NCBI GenBank assembly: GCA_949300485.1
Contig: CASGEL010000001.1
Span: 62,001 to 126,000, forward strand
Reading direction: 5' to 3'
Source of the DNA: an uncultured bacterium
GTDB lineage: Bacteria; Cyanobacteriota; Vampirovibrionia; Gastranaerophilales; Gastranaerophilaceae
DNA length: 64,000 nucleotides
Part shown: positions 8,479 to 17,756 of the stretch, piece by piece
Numbering within the stretch: the stretch's first letter is position 1
Layout of the letters: each line of letters begins with the position of its first letter
The notes under the pieces: model-generated
What the model was told of the DNA's origin: nothing
Seen by the model: the letters and a program-made list of their open reading frames with translations, nothing else
Databases searched by the model: none
Position numbers and translations under genes: made by a program

Positions 8479-8508
8479 ATTATACCATAATTAGAGGTCC
8501 TTCGTCAA
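8479..8508 (-). promoter_or_regulatory. Promoter of the tail-fibre-like pair
   Basis: On the minus strand: TTGACG (8508-8503), 18-nt spacer, TATAAT (8484-8479), with TGG just before the -10 (extended -10). It gives a leader of about 50 nt before the start at 8419. Confidence 0.75.
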
Positions 8509-8514
8509 GCAACA

Positions 8515-8550
8515 AAAAGGAAACTTCAATATTAACTGAAGTTTCCTTTT
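8515..8550. terminator. Bidirectional terminator, upstream of the tail-fibre promoter
   Basis: A 14-bp perfect stem, AAAAGGAAACTTCA / TGAAGTTTCCTTTT, with an 8-nt loop. It ends the leftward 8589-9020 transcript and separates it from the tail-fibre unit. Confidence 0.88.
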
Positions 8551-8588
8551 ATATATTATTTATTTATTTTTAAACAGGTCATCTCATA

Positions 8589-9020
8589 TTATGCAATAAT
8601 GTTTGCGTTAGCACCAGCAGGATTTGCATCCGGTTTTGGGGCTTTTTTACCTTTAAATAATTTTGCTATTGGCTCATAAGTATATTTAGTAATGGTATTA
8701 CCAACAACAGCTACATAATGACCTACTGTTTTCATAAAACCAGGTTTTGCTTTTAACTCTTCTTTTGATAATTCTTTAATAGCTTTAGGGAATACTTTTG
8801 GAAGAACTGCCAATGCTGCTGCAACTACAGCCAGCCCAACAATTGTCCCAACGACTTTTTTACCAGCTCCTGATTTCTTTTTATCATCAGCGGCTGTACT
8901 ATTAACTGCAGCTGAAGTTTGAGCTTCAGTTTTCGGCTTTGAAAATGCACCTTCTCTTTCTAAGATACTTGCCGGGCCATCACCAAAACGAACATTAGAA
9001 ATTGGACTAACTGCTAACAT
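8589..9020 (-). CDS. Small single-pass membrane protein of unknown function
   Basis: A 143-residue protein with an Ala/Gly/Val-rich transmembrane segment (GKKVVGTIVGLAVVAAALAVL, about residues 53-73) flanked by Lys. The disordered N-terminal part carries the short motif ISNVRFGDG close to the start, comparable to the F-x-G motif of other unknown proteins here. A basic C-terminal part ends in a Pro/Ala-rich tail. A very strong ribosome binding site (AAGGAGGT) precedes the ATG, so it may be highly expressed. Divergent from the large acidic protein at 9189. No known family was recognised. Confidence 0.75.
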   Translation of the reverse strand: MLAVSPISNVRFGDGPASILEREGAFSKPKTEAQTSAAVNSTAADDKKKSGAGKKVVGTIVGLAVVAAALAVLPKVFPKAIKELSKEELKAKPGFMKTVGHYVAVVGNTITKYTYEPIAKLFKGKKAPKPDANPAGANANIIA

Positions 9021-9188
9021 GAGAAAACCTCCTTACACACATTTACATTACACAACATATAAAACTCCTGATAAATTAATTTTGACTCATTAATATCAAT
9101 TTGCAAACATTTGTTACAAAAGTTTACATTATTTTTGGAATATTTCACAAATAAGTGTCATCTATAGAGATGTGGGAGGAAATTTATT

Positions 9189-12100
9189 ATGGCAGCAAAA
9201 CAAGAATCATTAATATATATAGATAAAGATAACATTACAGAAGCAGAATTTATGTCAAAAAGCTTTGTTAACAAAGAAGTTAAAAACAGAGCCTATATTA
9301 ATGCATTAGGTGCGGAATTGGTAATGAAATATATTGCATCTGAGGGAATAAACACTGAAGAAATACATAATATACACTCTATATCAAAAGTTCTTGAAAA
9401 AATCGATATTGCTGATATTTTGCTGCCAAACATTCATATCGATGCCAGAGTTATCTTTGATGAGAAACAAATATTCATTCCTAAAACCCACTTTTCACTA
9501 GAAATTACTCCAGATATTTATGTGGTACTTAAACTTGATCCAAAATTTGACCATGTGGAACTTCTAGGTTATTTTAAACCTAGCCAGATAAATAAACAAA
9601 ACGAAAACTCAGATTATTATTTCATTTCAAAGAATAAATTATCATCCCCTGAAACTTTAACAAAATTTATAAAAGACTTTACAGGACAAACTTCAAGAAA
9701 AATTTCTCAGGAAGATATATTAAGAGGAAGAGAATTATCAATTACGCTTGCAGATCACAACATTACTGATGATGAATTTAGAGAATTTTTAGAACTTCTA
9801 TTATTAAATGATACACTCAGAGAAAGTGTCTTAGAATTTGATAATTTCGAAACACTTGCATACAATGTTGCTTCAGAACTTAGCAGAACTCAAACAATAG
9901 AACCGCTTCAAACTTCCGATCAAAATGAATCGCAAAATGAAGAACATAATGAAAATCTTAATCTTGAATCTGAAGAAAATGTTACTAACGAAGAAATCAC
10001 ATTGACAGATATGAATTTGGGAGATGATGATATCTTATTAGATGAGTCCTTCTTTGATAGTGACAATGACTACACGAGTTCACAAGAAGAAACTCTTGAT
10101 GAACTAAACCACAACCAAGATAACACAGATATCCTACCAAATACAGAATCTACTATTACTGAACCATCCGAAGATCAGATGAATGAACAACTCGGTGAAT
10201 CTGATTTAAACATTGAAAAAACAATGGAACAAACCAACATCCAAGAAGATGATATTCAAAAGAATATCACAGACGATAATATTGCAAATTTCAATGATGA
10301 ACAAGATGACCTTGGAGAAGATTTGTTAAATAACGAAATAGATATTAAAACTGACGAAATAAATATCCAAGATAATGAACCAGTTCTTGACATTGATACG
10401 ACTTCTGCAGAAAACTCCATAACCTTGATGGATGAATCAATTGATCTTGGAGATAGCTTATTGGAAGATAACTTAAATATAGAAGAAACATACCTTTCAA
10501 ATGAAAATCAACAAAATACACTCCAAGAAGAACCTCTTCCTTTACTAAATGATGAGCCTTCAGATTTAGGAGATGATCTATTAAATGATGATATTACAAC
10601 AATAGAATCTGATATAATTGAAGAAGCTACTACCACCATAGAAGAAGACGCCGTAAACCCAAATACAGATGCAACAAACAGCAATAATACAGAAGAACCT
10701 TCTAGTGATACAGAAAAAACTTCAACAAATCTCGCAGAATCTATAACAAATGCTCTAAAAGATTCTTTATCTGAAACAACCACTGCTGCGACTGGAGCAA
10801 TGGCTACAGAAAAAGCATCTGCCGAAGCTATCAAACTCGCATCCGTTGCAGGTGACTTGGTAAATGATATTGTCAATAAAAATATAGAACAACAACAACA
10901 AAATCTTGACAGAATAGATTATGCAAAAACCACAACAGATGCAACTTCTGTACCAGAACACATATCAGCTCTGGCTCATGACCTGGCAGCTGCAAAATTA
11001 GAGGTCAATTTAGAAGCCGAAGAATCTGGACAATTTGATACACCTAAAGATCTTTCAGACCTAAAACCAATTGAAAACGTCCATCAAGAAGTTGATTTTG
11101 AGCAGGAAACAATTGAACTCGGAAATATGGAAACCGTTCAAACAGAAGAATTCACAGAAGATACAGGGAGCATAGTTAATCTTGAAAATTTAGCAAATAT
11201 TGATTCTCCTACAAAACCTGTTGAAAATCTTGAAGAACGCATTAAAGAACCAGAAATTGAAAAAATGGATCTTCCAAACCTTTCATCATTTGAAATAAAC
11301 GAAGATGGGACTTCATCATTTGATAATTTTGCAACAGATATTAACTTTAATAATGATGAAGAGCACTTAGTAGATTTTGGTATGCCTTCAAATGAAATAA
11401 AAATTGAAGATAATGATCCGATAGACTTTAATATCTCTGCTAATGAATCTGATATTACTCTTGATAATACAATTCTAGAAACCCAAGATACATTGTTTGA
11501 TGAAACACCAGAAATATCAGAAAACTTGAGTTTGAATGATACAATTACAGAAACAGACTTAACTTCTGACTCTGTCTTTGAAACGTCAACACCTCAAGAT
11601 GAAATTCAAATAACAGAAGAACCTTTAATAACTAATAGTGAAAGTGAAATGGTAACATCTCAAGAAGAAATTTCTCAACCCAAAAGTGAGTACAGCGACT
11701 TAGATATGGCAGATATATCAGAGTTATTGTCTGATTCTGATAATACTGATATGGATATATCATCAGAAATTCCAGAACAACAAGAACATGTGCAAAACAT
11801 GGAAATTTCTGACGACAATATTGAAATCCCGGATGAAATAAACCAAGAACAAACAGCTACAGAACACGATTGGATGGGAGATACAAATTATGACAACCTT
11901 CAAGATGTAACTGTTGAGCATAATGAACAAATTAACCCGGCTACAGAAATTCCTGACGAAGAACTAATTTCAGAACCTGAAGAAAATAATCAGAAAACAT
12001 TTGCAGTAAAAGAAAACTCTACAGTCATAAGTGACAGAACATTTTCTGTAGGAGAAATTCCTATCGATATCAATAACCCAAATATACAACAATTTAACGG

Positions 12101-12893
12101 AGAAAATGAATCTCTTGAAGATTTATATGACCCGGAAACAAAAGTTCCAGGAGCATCATTACTGCAAACTCCAGGAAGGCTTGGATCTTCATCTGGAGGC
12201 ACCAAAGCAGGCCTTGGAATCGGAATAAAAATTATAGGGGGCTTAATAGTACTAGCAATAGTATGTGCTATAGGATTTGGAGTAGCAAAATTATTTAAAA
12301 CTCCAACAGAAGAAGCTCCTCAGCCAATTACTGATGAAACAACACCAACAAGCCCGGATAATGGAGTGTCTGAAGCAAACACATTGAATGTAAATCCTGA
12401 TAATGTTGTAAAAATGGATAACAACACTAATGCACTGGCAACAACACAGACCACATCAACAAAAAAATCTGCTCAGCCAACAGCCGCATCTACTACAAAC
12501 CAAACAACTTCATTATCTCCTGCTCAAAAGAAATCCATAGCAGCAACAACATTTATAGAAGTGAAAAGATTAAGTTGGGAAGTTCCAGATTATATTTCAT
12601 ATAATTCTCAATTTAAACAATATTTCCAAGCTGCTGGCAAAAGCTTGAAATTATCTTTAACAAGTGATCTATTACTGGCAACAGATTATGCATATTCAAA
12701 TGAAATCCGAGTTAGTGTTACATTTGATAAAGACGGAACATTTAAAAATGCTCAAATTGTCACATCCAGCGGTTCAACCCAAATCGACAATATTGTGTTA
12801 CAAACTGTTAACCAAACTCTAAAAGTACTAAAAGCCCCTCATAGTGTGGGTAATGACGAAAGCACAACAGCTATACTTAAAATTTATCTGTAA
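9189..12893 (+). CDS. Giant acidic membrane protein with TonB-like C-terminal domain
   Basis: A 1234-residue protein. Residues ~1-225 form a folded N-terminal domain (KNRAYINALGAELVMKYI...HIDARVIFDEKQIFIPK). Residues ~230-1005 are a very acidic, Asn/Glu/Asp-rich low-complexity region with a repeated DLG(D/E)xLL motif (near residues 274, 374, 417 and 458). A single transmembrane helix lies near 1012-1036 (IIGGLIVLAIVCAIGFGV). A Thr/Gln linker leads to a ~110-residue C-terminal domain (IRVSVTFDKDGTFKNAQIV... ending in an even beta/alpha pattern) that matches the TonB C-terminal/energy-transducer style. TonB itself has an N-terminal anchor; here a ~1000-residue portion should be cytoplasmic and only the TonB-like part periplasmic. 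It leads a three-gene operon with a sigma factor and an NTPase, suggesting transenvelope signalling. Role is inferred. Confidence 0.85.
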   Translation: MAAKQESLIYIDKDNITEAEFMSKSFVNKEVKNRAYINALGAELVMKYIASEGINTEEIHNIHSISKVLEKIDIADILLPNIHIDARVIFDEKQIFIPKTHFSLEITPDIYVVLKLDPKFDHVELLGYFKPSQINKQNENSDYYFISKNKLSSPETLTKFIKDFTGQTSRKISQEDILRGRELSITLADHNITDDEFREFLELLLLNDTLRESVLEFDNFETLAYNVASELSRTQTIEPLQTSDQNESQNEEHNENLNLESEENVTNEEITLTDMNLGDDDILLDESFFDSDNDYTSSQEETLDELNHNQDNTDILPNTESTITEPSEDQMNEQLGESDLNIEKTMEQTNIQEDDIQKNITDDNIANFNDEQDDLGEDLLNNEIDIKTDEINIQDNEPVLDIDTTSAENSITLMDESIDLGDSLLEDNLNIEETYLSNENQQNTLQEEPLPLLNDEPSDLGDDLLNDDITTIESDIIEEATTTIEEDAVNPNTDATNSNNTEEPSSDTEKTSTNLAESITNALKDSLSETTTAATGAMATEKASAEAIKLASVAGDLVNDIVNKNIEQQQQNLDRIDYAKTTTDATSVPEHISALAHDLAAAKLEVNLEAEESGQFDTPKDLSDLKPIENVHQEVDFEQETIELGNMETVQTEEFTEDTGSIVNLENLANIDSPTKPVENLEERIKEPEIEKMDLPNLSSFEINEDGTSSFDNFATDINFNNDEEHLVDFGMPSNEIKIEDNDPIDFNISANESDITLDNTILETQDTLFDETPEISENLSLNDTITETDLTSDSVFETSTPQDEIQITEEPLITNSESEMVTSQEEISQPKSEYSDLDMADISELLSDSDNTDMDISSEIPEQQEHVQNMEISDDNIEIPDEINQEQTATEHDWMGDTNYDNLQDVTVEHNEQINPATEIPDEELISEPEENNQKTFAVKENSTVISDRTFSVGEIPIDINNPNIQQFNGENESLEDLYDPETKVPGASLLQTPGRLGSSSGGTKAGLGIGIKIIGGLIVLAIVCAIGFGVAKLFKTPTEEAPQPITDETTPTSPDNGVSEANTLNVNPDNVVKMDNNTNALATTQTTSTKKSAQPTAASTTNQTTSLSPAQKKSIAATTFIEVKRLSWEVPDYISYNSQFKQYFQAAGKSLKLSLTSDLLLATDYAYSNEIRVSVTFDKDGTFKNAQIVTSSGSTQIDNIVLQTVNQTLKVLKAPHSVGNDESTTAILKIYL

Positions 12894-12931
12894 ATATGAT
12901 ATAATACCGATAAAGTAGAGGAAGCTAAGTT

Positions 12932-13492
12932 GTGGAATTAACACAAGACAAGATTGATTTAATCAGCAAAATAATAAAAAATGATCGTAAATACCCTAAT
13001 AATGAGGATTTATACGACGATTTTTTCAATGAAACATGTAAACGTTCAGTGACAATTCTTAATGCAATTGAAACAGAATCCACATTAGAAGCTTACCTTA
13101 AACGAATTGTAACAACATCAATTGTTAATGTATTAAAAGATTCCGGACGATTAAGAAGAACCAGAGCCGGTTATATGTCGACAAAAGAAGTCGCATTAGA
13201 TGCTGATGACTCAGTTGACTATTCACAAATTAATATAAACTATGCAGGAATTAAAATACCTGAAAATCCTGAAGAAATCGTCATTCAAAAAGAAATTTTG
13301 GAATTTGTAGCAAATACAATACGTAAAATTGATGAAGATGCACCGGATAAAGACTATTTACATATTTATACTTTGCGCTATGATAAAGGCATGACTCAGA
13401 AAGAAATTTCTGAAGAACTCGGAATCTCTCAATCTGAAATCTCTAAAAGATTATACAAATTGATGGATAAAGTTAGAGAAGTTATTGAATAA
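12932..13492 (+). CDS. Sigma-70-family RNA polymerase sigma factor (ECF-like)
   Basis: A 186-residue protein starting with GTG behind AGAGGAAG. The N-terminal half matches a sigma region 2-like helical domain (DLYDDFFNETCKRSV...AYLKRIVTTSIVNVLKD). The C-terminal ~60 residues are a region-4 HTH: YTLRYDKGMTQKEISEELGI, SQSEISKRLYKLMDKV. These parts recognise the -10 and -35 boxes. It is 38 nt downstream of the acidic TonB-like gene and 9 nt upstream of the NTPase gene, so the three are co-transcribed. No dedicated anti-sigma factor is visible, unless one of the partners plays that part. A RNAP-like alternative (phage sigma) is less likely. Confidence 0.85.
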   Translation: MELTQDKIDLISKIIKNDRKYPNNEDLYDDFFNETCKRSVTILNAIETESTLEAYLKRIVTTSIVNVLKDSGRLRRTRAGYMSTKEVALDADDSVDYSQININYAGIKIPENPEEIVIQKEILEFVANTIRKIDEDAPDKDYLHIYTLRYDKGMTQKEISEELGISQSEISKRLYKLMDKVREVIE

Positions 13493-13501
13493 ATCTAAAC
13501 T

Positions 13502-16486
13502 ATGAAATGTCCGGTATGTAAAAAAAATATTCCCAATACGGCTCTCAAATGTCCTTATTGCAAAACTCGTACAGGGTTATTATGCAGTCAGTGCAACACT
13601 GTCAATCCTGTGGGAAATTTAGTATGCCAAAAATGCGGACAAGAATTATTAAAAATATGCCCACACTGTCATAGTGTCAATTTTCCAATAGCTACAAAAT
13701 GCAGGAAATGCGGTTCGCCTCTGGGAAACAAATCAAAAACAGAAAATAAAAAACAAAAATCTACAAAATTAGAATTTTTCCCTGAATATTTGTCTCAAAA
13801 CCAAGCGTTTGAAATACTTTCTGACGGCTTGCGTTCTAAAGACACAAAAATATTTTCAATAACCGGTGAAAAAGGCATAGGAAAAAGTTCATTACTAAAA
13901 AAAGTTATTAAAAATCTTGAAGCAGAACGTCTTGAATGGTGTATAGGGAAATGCACACCGCTTACACAGGTAACTCCTGGCGGTGTTATCCAGGATATGC
14001 TTCTAAATTTGTTTAAATTACCTAATTTCTATGTTAACAATGAAGAACTAAAAAATGATGCTTTGCAATTTTTCAGCAATGAATTCAGATTTTTACAAGC
14101 CAGTGAAATCAATGATTTCTTAAACTTTTTATACAACTCAAAAGATGGAAACTATGAAGATATAATAATCAATAAAAAACATACTTATGATATCTTAAAC
14201 AGAATTTTTGATGCATTCTGCCGTACAGGAAGATTTGTATTCGTTGTTGATAATTTTGATTTTATAGACGGATTTTCAATCGAATTTCTGTCAAATTTTA
14301 TGCAAAGAAGCAATAATTGGAAAAATTTAAAATTTATCGCTCTTTACAATGAAACAAAACCAATAAGCAGTTTTTTTGGATTCGAAACAAAAGAAATCAA
14401 AGCCTATCTTGATATAAACCTTACTCAAATTCCATCAAAAGAACTTGCACAAGGACTACAGTTAACTGGAGAAGCTGGAACTTATGTTTCTAACAGAGAA
14501 AAAGACGTTATCCTAGAAAAATGCAATGGAAATCCGGCCTTTGCGGAACAAGCTGTCAGTTATTGTTTTGACTGTCAAATTTCTGATAAAGCATTTTTAA
14601 TGCCTAATAAATTTCCTGACTTGATAAAAGAAAGACTGGAAACTCTCAAAAAAATAAATAAAGAAGCTCATAAAATGCTTTGTGGAGCCGCAATTTTAGG
14701 AGATAAATTAAACTTAGCATTATTAAAAGAAATCTTCGGTTATAAAAACCAAGAATTTAATGATATAATGTCATATCTTGTTAAAGCAAAATTTGTCAGA
14801 CCGTATAATGAAGTTTTTTATGAATTCAACAATCTGTTATTATGGGAAAATGTCTTAAAAAATATTCAACATGATATATGCTTTGAGGATTTAAATGTCA
14901 AGATAGGCAAAGCAATAAGTATCTTCAACCTAAATACAAATGCAACAATGGCAATGATTGCACATAATTTAAAAGAAAATAGAATGGCATTTGATATTTG
15001 GACAAAAACAACAAGACTGGCGGCATACATAGGAGATATAAATTTATACGTTATTGCTCAAAAACAATGTCTTGCTTTGCTAAATGAATTCAATGAAAAT
15101 GAGACCTTAAATATAAGATTCAATATAAGCGAACGACTCGGTAAATTATTAACAGAATACGACCCGGAAGAAGCTATAGAATATTTACCTGATGCAATTC
15201 AAAATGCAAAATCGCATAATGACGAAACAAAAGAAATTGAATTACTCGGATATTTAGCTTTATGTTGCAAAAAAACAGAGAATTATTTTGGGAATATCGA
15301 ATGTGCAGATAATGTCCTAAAAAAATTAACTCCTGGTCAGGAACTTGAAGCAGCCCTATTAAAAGCATCAAAATTGACATCATTAATAAATATAGGCAAC
15401 AGCGGAGAGATTATAAATCTTATTGATAATGAAATATTACCTGTTCTAAATCCGCATCTATCCAAACCAAAACTTAACAAGACAATTCCTTTAGGTTTTA
15501 TATACGATACCTGGTTAAGAGTATATTTATATTTGGCAACAGCTTTAGCTATGCAAGGAAATGACCGTTCTTTTGAAATTTTAACATCACTTTTTGAAAT
15601 AATTGATAGAAACCGGATTGACGACGAAGAACTTATATGTAAAGCTAAACTAGTTCTTGCTTATGCAAATACAATGAAAGGGAATTTTAAATCATCTGCT
15701 GAGGTTTTACAAGATATAAATAACCGATACAGTGTCAAATTATATAGTATAGATGAGCTAAGCTCTCAAAAAAGTGATATTATAACAATCTACAATATAA
15801 TCGATACCATAAATAAGTTATTGAAAAAAGAATATACCAATATACAAGAGTCATTATTTGAAGCCGTAAGATTTGCCAACGATACAGGAAATGAATTTGC
15901 AAAAAATATATTTAAAACCTTCTTGGGAAAATACTTTTATGATTCAAAACAAGCAAAACACGCTATTGAAATATATAATGAACAAATAACATATTTTGCA
16001 AATAAAAAAATGGCACTTGGCGCCCTTCTAAACTGGTATTTCATAGCAGAAGCAACAATAGTAACAGAAAACCCTAAAAATGCAATTGATATTGCACTTC
16101 AAACATTGGACATCGCACAAAATCCGAGAATAAATAATTCTTATTTTATAGTATTACTGAAAATTTTATTAGCAAAAGCATATATGTCTCTTTCGGATTA
16201 TGAAACAGCAAAAATCAATTTGGAAACTGGACTTATGCTTGCAAAGAAATACAATATGAATGACTTGTTATCTAAAATATACCTTCTTTACGGGAAATAT
16301 TATCAAGATCTTGGAACCGTAAATTCGCAAAACCAATTGGAATACTTAAAAGGTGCTGCAAAAATGTACGATAACGCAATGGATCTTGTTATAAAAGAAA
16401 CATGCAATGCAAGCCAAAGAGATAAAATTGAAAAACAGAAAAATACACTTCTGTCATACTGCGAAATTCATAATTTGAATTTATAA
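13502..16486 (+). CDS. Zinc-ribbon / STAND-type NTPase with C-terminal helical repeats
   Basis: A 994-residue cytoplasmic protein. Six CxxC pairs (C3/C6, C17/C20, C28/C31, C42/C45, C53/C56, C67/C70) make three zinc ribbons in the first 75 residues. A basic linker leads to a nucleotide-binding domain with Walker A GEKGIGKS (122-129) and Walker B FVFVVDNFD (245-253). From ~residue 440 there are degenerate TPR-type helical pairs (for example LALCCKKTENYFGNIECADN and KAYMSLSDYETAKINLETGL). This layout is that of STAND/AAA_16 signal NTPases such as MalT, but without a DNA-binding effector domain. The effector could be the sigma factor encoded 9 nt upstream. Partner assignment is inference from operon structure. 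Confidence 0.85.
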   Translation: MKCPVCKKNIPNTALKCPYCKTRTGLLCSQCNTVNPVGNLVCQKCGQELLKICPHCHSVNFPIATKCRKCGSPLGNKSKTENKKQKSTKLEFFPEYLSQNQAFEILSDGLRSKDTKIFSITGEKGIGKSSLLKKVIKNLEAERLEWCIGKCTPLTQVTPGGVIQDMLLNLFKLPNFYVNNEELKNDALQFFSNEFRFLQASEINDFLNFLYNSKDGNYEDIIINKKHTYDILNRIFDAFCRTGRFVFVVDNFDFIDGFSIEFLSNFMQRSNNWKNLKFIALYNETKPISSFFGFETKEIKAYLDINLTQIPSKELAQGLQLTGEAGTYVSNREKDVILEKCNGNPAFAEQAVSYCFDCQISDKAFLMPNKFPDLIKERLETLKKINKEAHKMLCGAAILGDKLNLALLKEIFGYKNQEFNDIMSYLVKAKFVRPYNEVFYEFNNLLLWENVLKNIQHDICFEDLNVKIGKAISIFNLNTNATMAMIAHNLKENRMAFDIWTKTTRLAAYIGDINLYVIAQKQCLALLNEFNENETLNIRFNISERLGKLLTEYDPEEAIEYLPDAIQNAKSHNDETKEIELLGYLALCCKKTENYFGNIECADNVLKKLTPGQELEAALLKASKLTSLINIGNSGEIINLIDNEILPVLNPHLSKPKLNKTIPLGFIYDTWLRVYLYLATALAMQGNDRSFEILTSLFEIIDRNRIDDEELICKAKLVLAYANTMKGNFKSSAEVLQDINNRYSVKLYSIDELSSQKSDIITIYNIIDTINKLLKKEYTNIQESLFEAVRFANDTGNEFAKNIFKTFLGKYFYDSKQAKHAIEIYNEQITYFANKKMALGALLNWYFIAEATIVTENPKNAIDIALQTLDIAQNPRINNSYFIVLLKILLAKAYMSLSDYETAKINLETGLMLAKKYNMNDLLSKIYLLYGKYYQDLGTVNSQNQLEYLKGAAKMYDNAMDLVIKETCNASQRDKIEKQKNTLLSYCEIHNLNL

Positions 16487-16619
16487 CCATATTTAAACTA
16501 AAGTAACAACTAAACTTTATAAATCTTTATAAGTATTCAATTTTGTAACGAAAAAATATATAATCTTTACAAGAAAACATGTTTATTTTAAAAATAAGTT
16601 ATAAAAAAAGGAAGCGAAA

Positions 16620-17261
16620 TTGTTAAATAATTTTGAAAGTTTTGATAACTCAGAAACTGCAACCAAAAAGGACATTGTCATCCAAGAGAGAGTAGAACTT
16701 GTATCTTCTCATATGTACAAGCAGTTTTTAGACTATCAGCATTCTACAGTAAATACGAATGATATATTTTCAAGAATGATTGATTGTCTAGAATTGGTTA
16801 CCAATAATTTAAAACAATCTTTTTCTTCAAGAGGGGTAACTACTCAAAATATATATGTAGATGCAGATGCATTGAAATCTACTGCGGTTGTAAATATCTT
16901 ATGGCACAAAATGAGTTTTACAACAAGATGTAACTTCCAACCACAAGCTCTGTATAGAGAAGATGGCAGACATATATTCTCTAACAGAATTATGGCAATA
17001 AGAGGTAATTATCACGATATCATCAAAGATGCCGAAGATAGAGAAGATGAAATTAAAAAACTTTTGGGAAGCGAAATTGCATCTTTATATGTACCTCCTG
17101 ATCAAAATCAAAAATGTATATTCAAAATCAAACACACAGGACAAGAATTTACATTAAATCAAACAGATGCTCCAAGAGAATTTGTTCTAAAAGTTGTAGA
17201 GACTGTATGCGGCGGAGGTTTATATCACCAAGACGGCTCTGTTAAAACTTTTGTCGTTTAA
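16620..17261 (+). CDS. Protein of unknown function downstream of the sigma/NTPase operon
   Basis: A 213-residue soluble protein that I do not recognise. The start is TTG at 16620 behind AAGGAAG. It has an N-terminal helical part (ELVSSHMYKQFLDYQHS...) and a C-terminal mixed part with two Cys (KCIFKIKHTGQEFTLN; ETVCGGGLYH). A 133-nt gap separates it from the NTPase gene, so it may have its own promoter or be the last operon member. The context with the signalling operon is suggestive only. Confidence 0.75.
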   Translation: MLNNFESFDNSETATKKDIVIQERVELVSSHMYKQFLDYQHSTVNTNDIFSRMIDCLELVTNNLKQSFSSRGVTTQNIYVDADALKSTAVVNILWHKMSFTTRCNFQPQALYREDGRHIFSNRIMAIRGNYHDIIKDAEDREDEIKKLLGSEIASLYVPPDQNQKCIFKIKHTGQEFTLNQTDAPREFVLKVVETVCGGGLYHQDGSVKTFVV

Positions 17262-17334
17262 ATTAAAATAATAAACAGTTGACTAAATGTAAAAAATAGC
17301 TAATATTATATATAATAAGGTTGTTAGGTTAGAT

Positions 17335-17592
17335 ATGAAATTAGTAGAAAAATTAAAAGAATACGAAAATCAGTATTTATTTATAAGATGGGCTACCGGT
17401 GGTGAATACGGAAAACTTATGTATGCCGGAGACGATTTTATCGAATTCAATATTATTGATGTGGACACAATGAGCTACAGAGAAACAATGCTTATTTATG
17501 CACCATTAATTCTTGAAGTTTCTATAGGTGGTGCAGATATTGCAAGAATTGTTGCAGAAGTTTCCTCCCAAATGACTCTGCATGAAAAATAG
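17335..17592 (+). CDS. Small (85 aa) protein of unknown function
   Basis: A compact 85-residue protein with a strand-rich core (YLFIRWATGGEYGKLMYAGDDFIEFNII). Its alternating pattern resembles a small beta-barrel, faintly like Sm/Lsm folds, but this is only a visual impression. Its leader has GGTTGTTAGGTTAG before the ATG. A TTGACT box at 17279 may be its -35, though spacing to any TATAAT-like box is not ideal. It follows the 213-residue unknown gene by 73 nt. Confidence 0.7.
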   Translation: MKLVEKLKEYENQYLFIRWATGGEYGKLMYAGDDFIEFNIIDVDTMSYRETMLIYAPLILEVSIGGADIARIVAEVSSQMTLHEK

Positions 17593-17721
17593 ACAAAAAA
17601 AAAGTCACAATTCTGCGACTTGAACAATAATCTTGGGAGGAGATTTTGGGATAGTTTGTACATGCATGATAAGCCAACCATGTCAAATTAGTTACATTAA
17701 TAACACAAATTTTAACAAAAA

Positions 17722-17749
17722 TTTACAAAAGATATTTTTATACTATAAT
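17722..17749 (+). promoter_or_regulatory. Promoter of aroQ, leaderless arrangement
   Basis: TTTACA (17722-17727), 16-nt spacer, TATAAT (17744-17749). Only seven nt separate the -10 box from the aroQ ATG at 17757, and no ribosome binding site is present, so the mRNA is likely to start at or next to the A of the ATG. Confidence 0.7.
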
Positions 17750-17756
17750 AAAAACT

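Noticed and set aside
9189-9860. Possible relation of the N-terminal domain of the giant acidic protein to the cyanobacterial DUF1822 family, which also lies near sigma factors.
   Set aside because: I could only judge a vague resemblance in style, not a motif; needs an HMM search to claim.
17592-17630. Hairpin after the 85-residue gene as a terminator.
   Set aside because: The stem is only five bp and on the rightward strand no U-tract follows.
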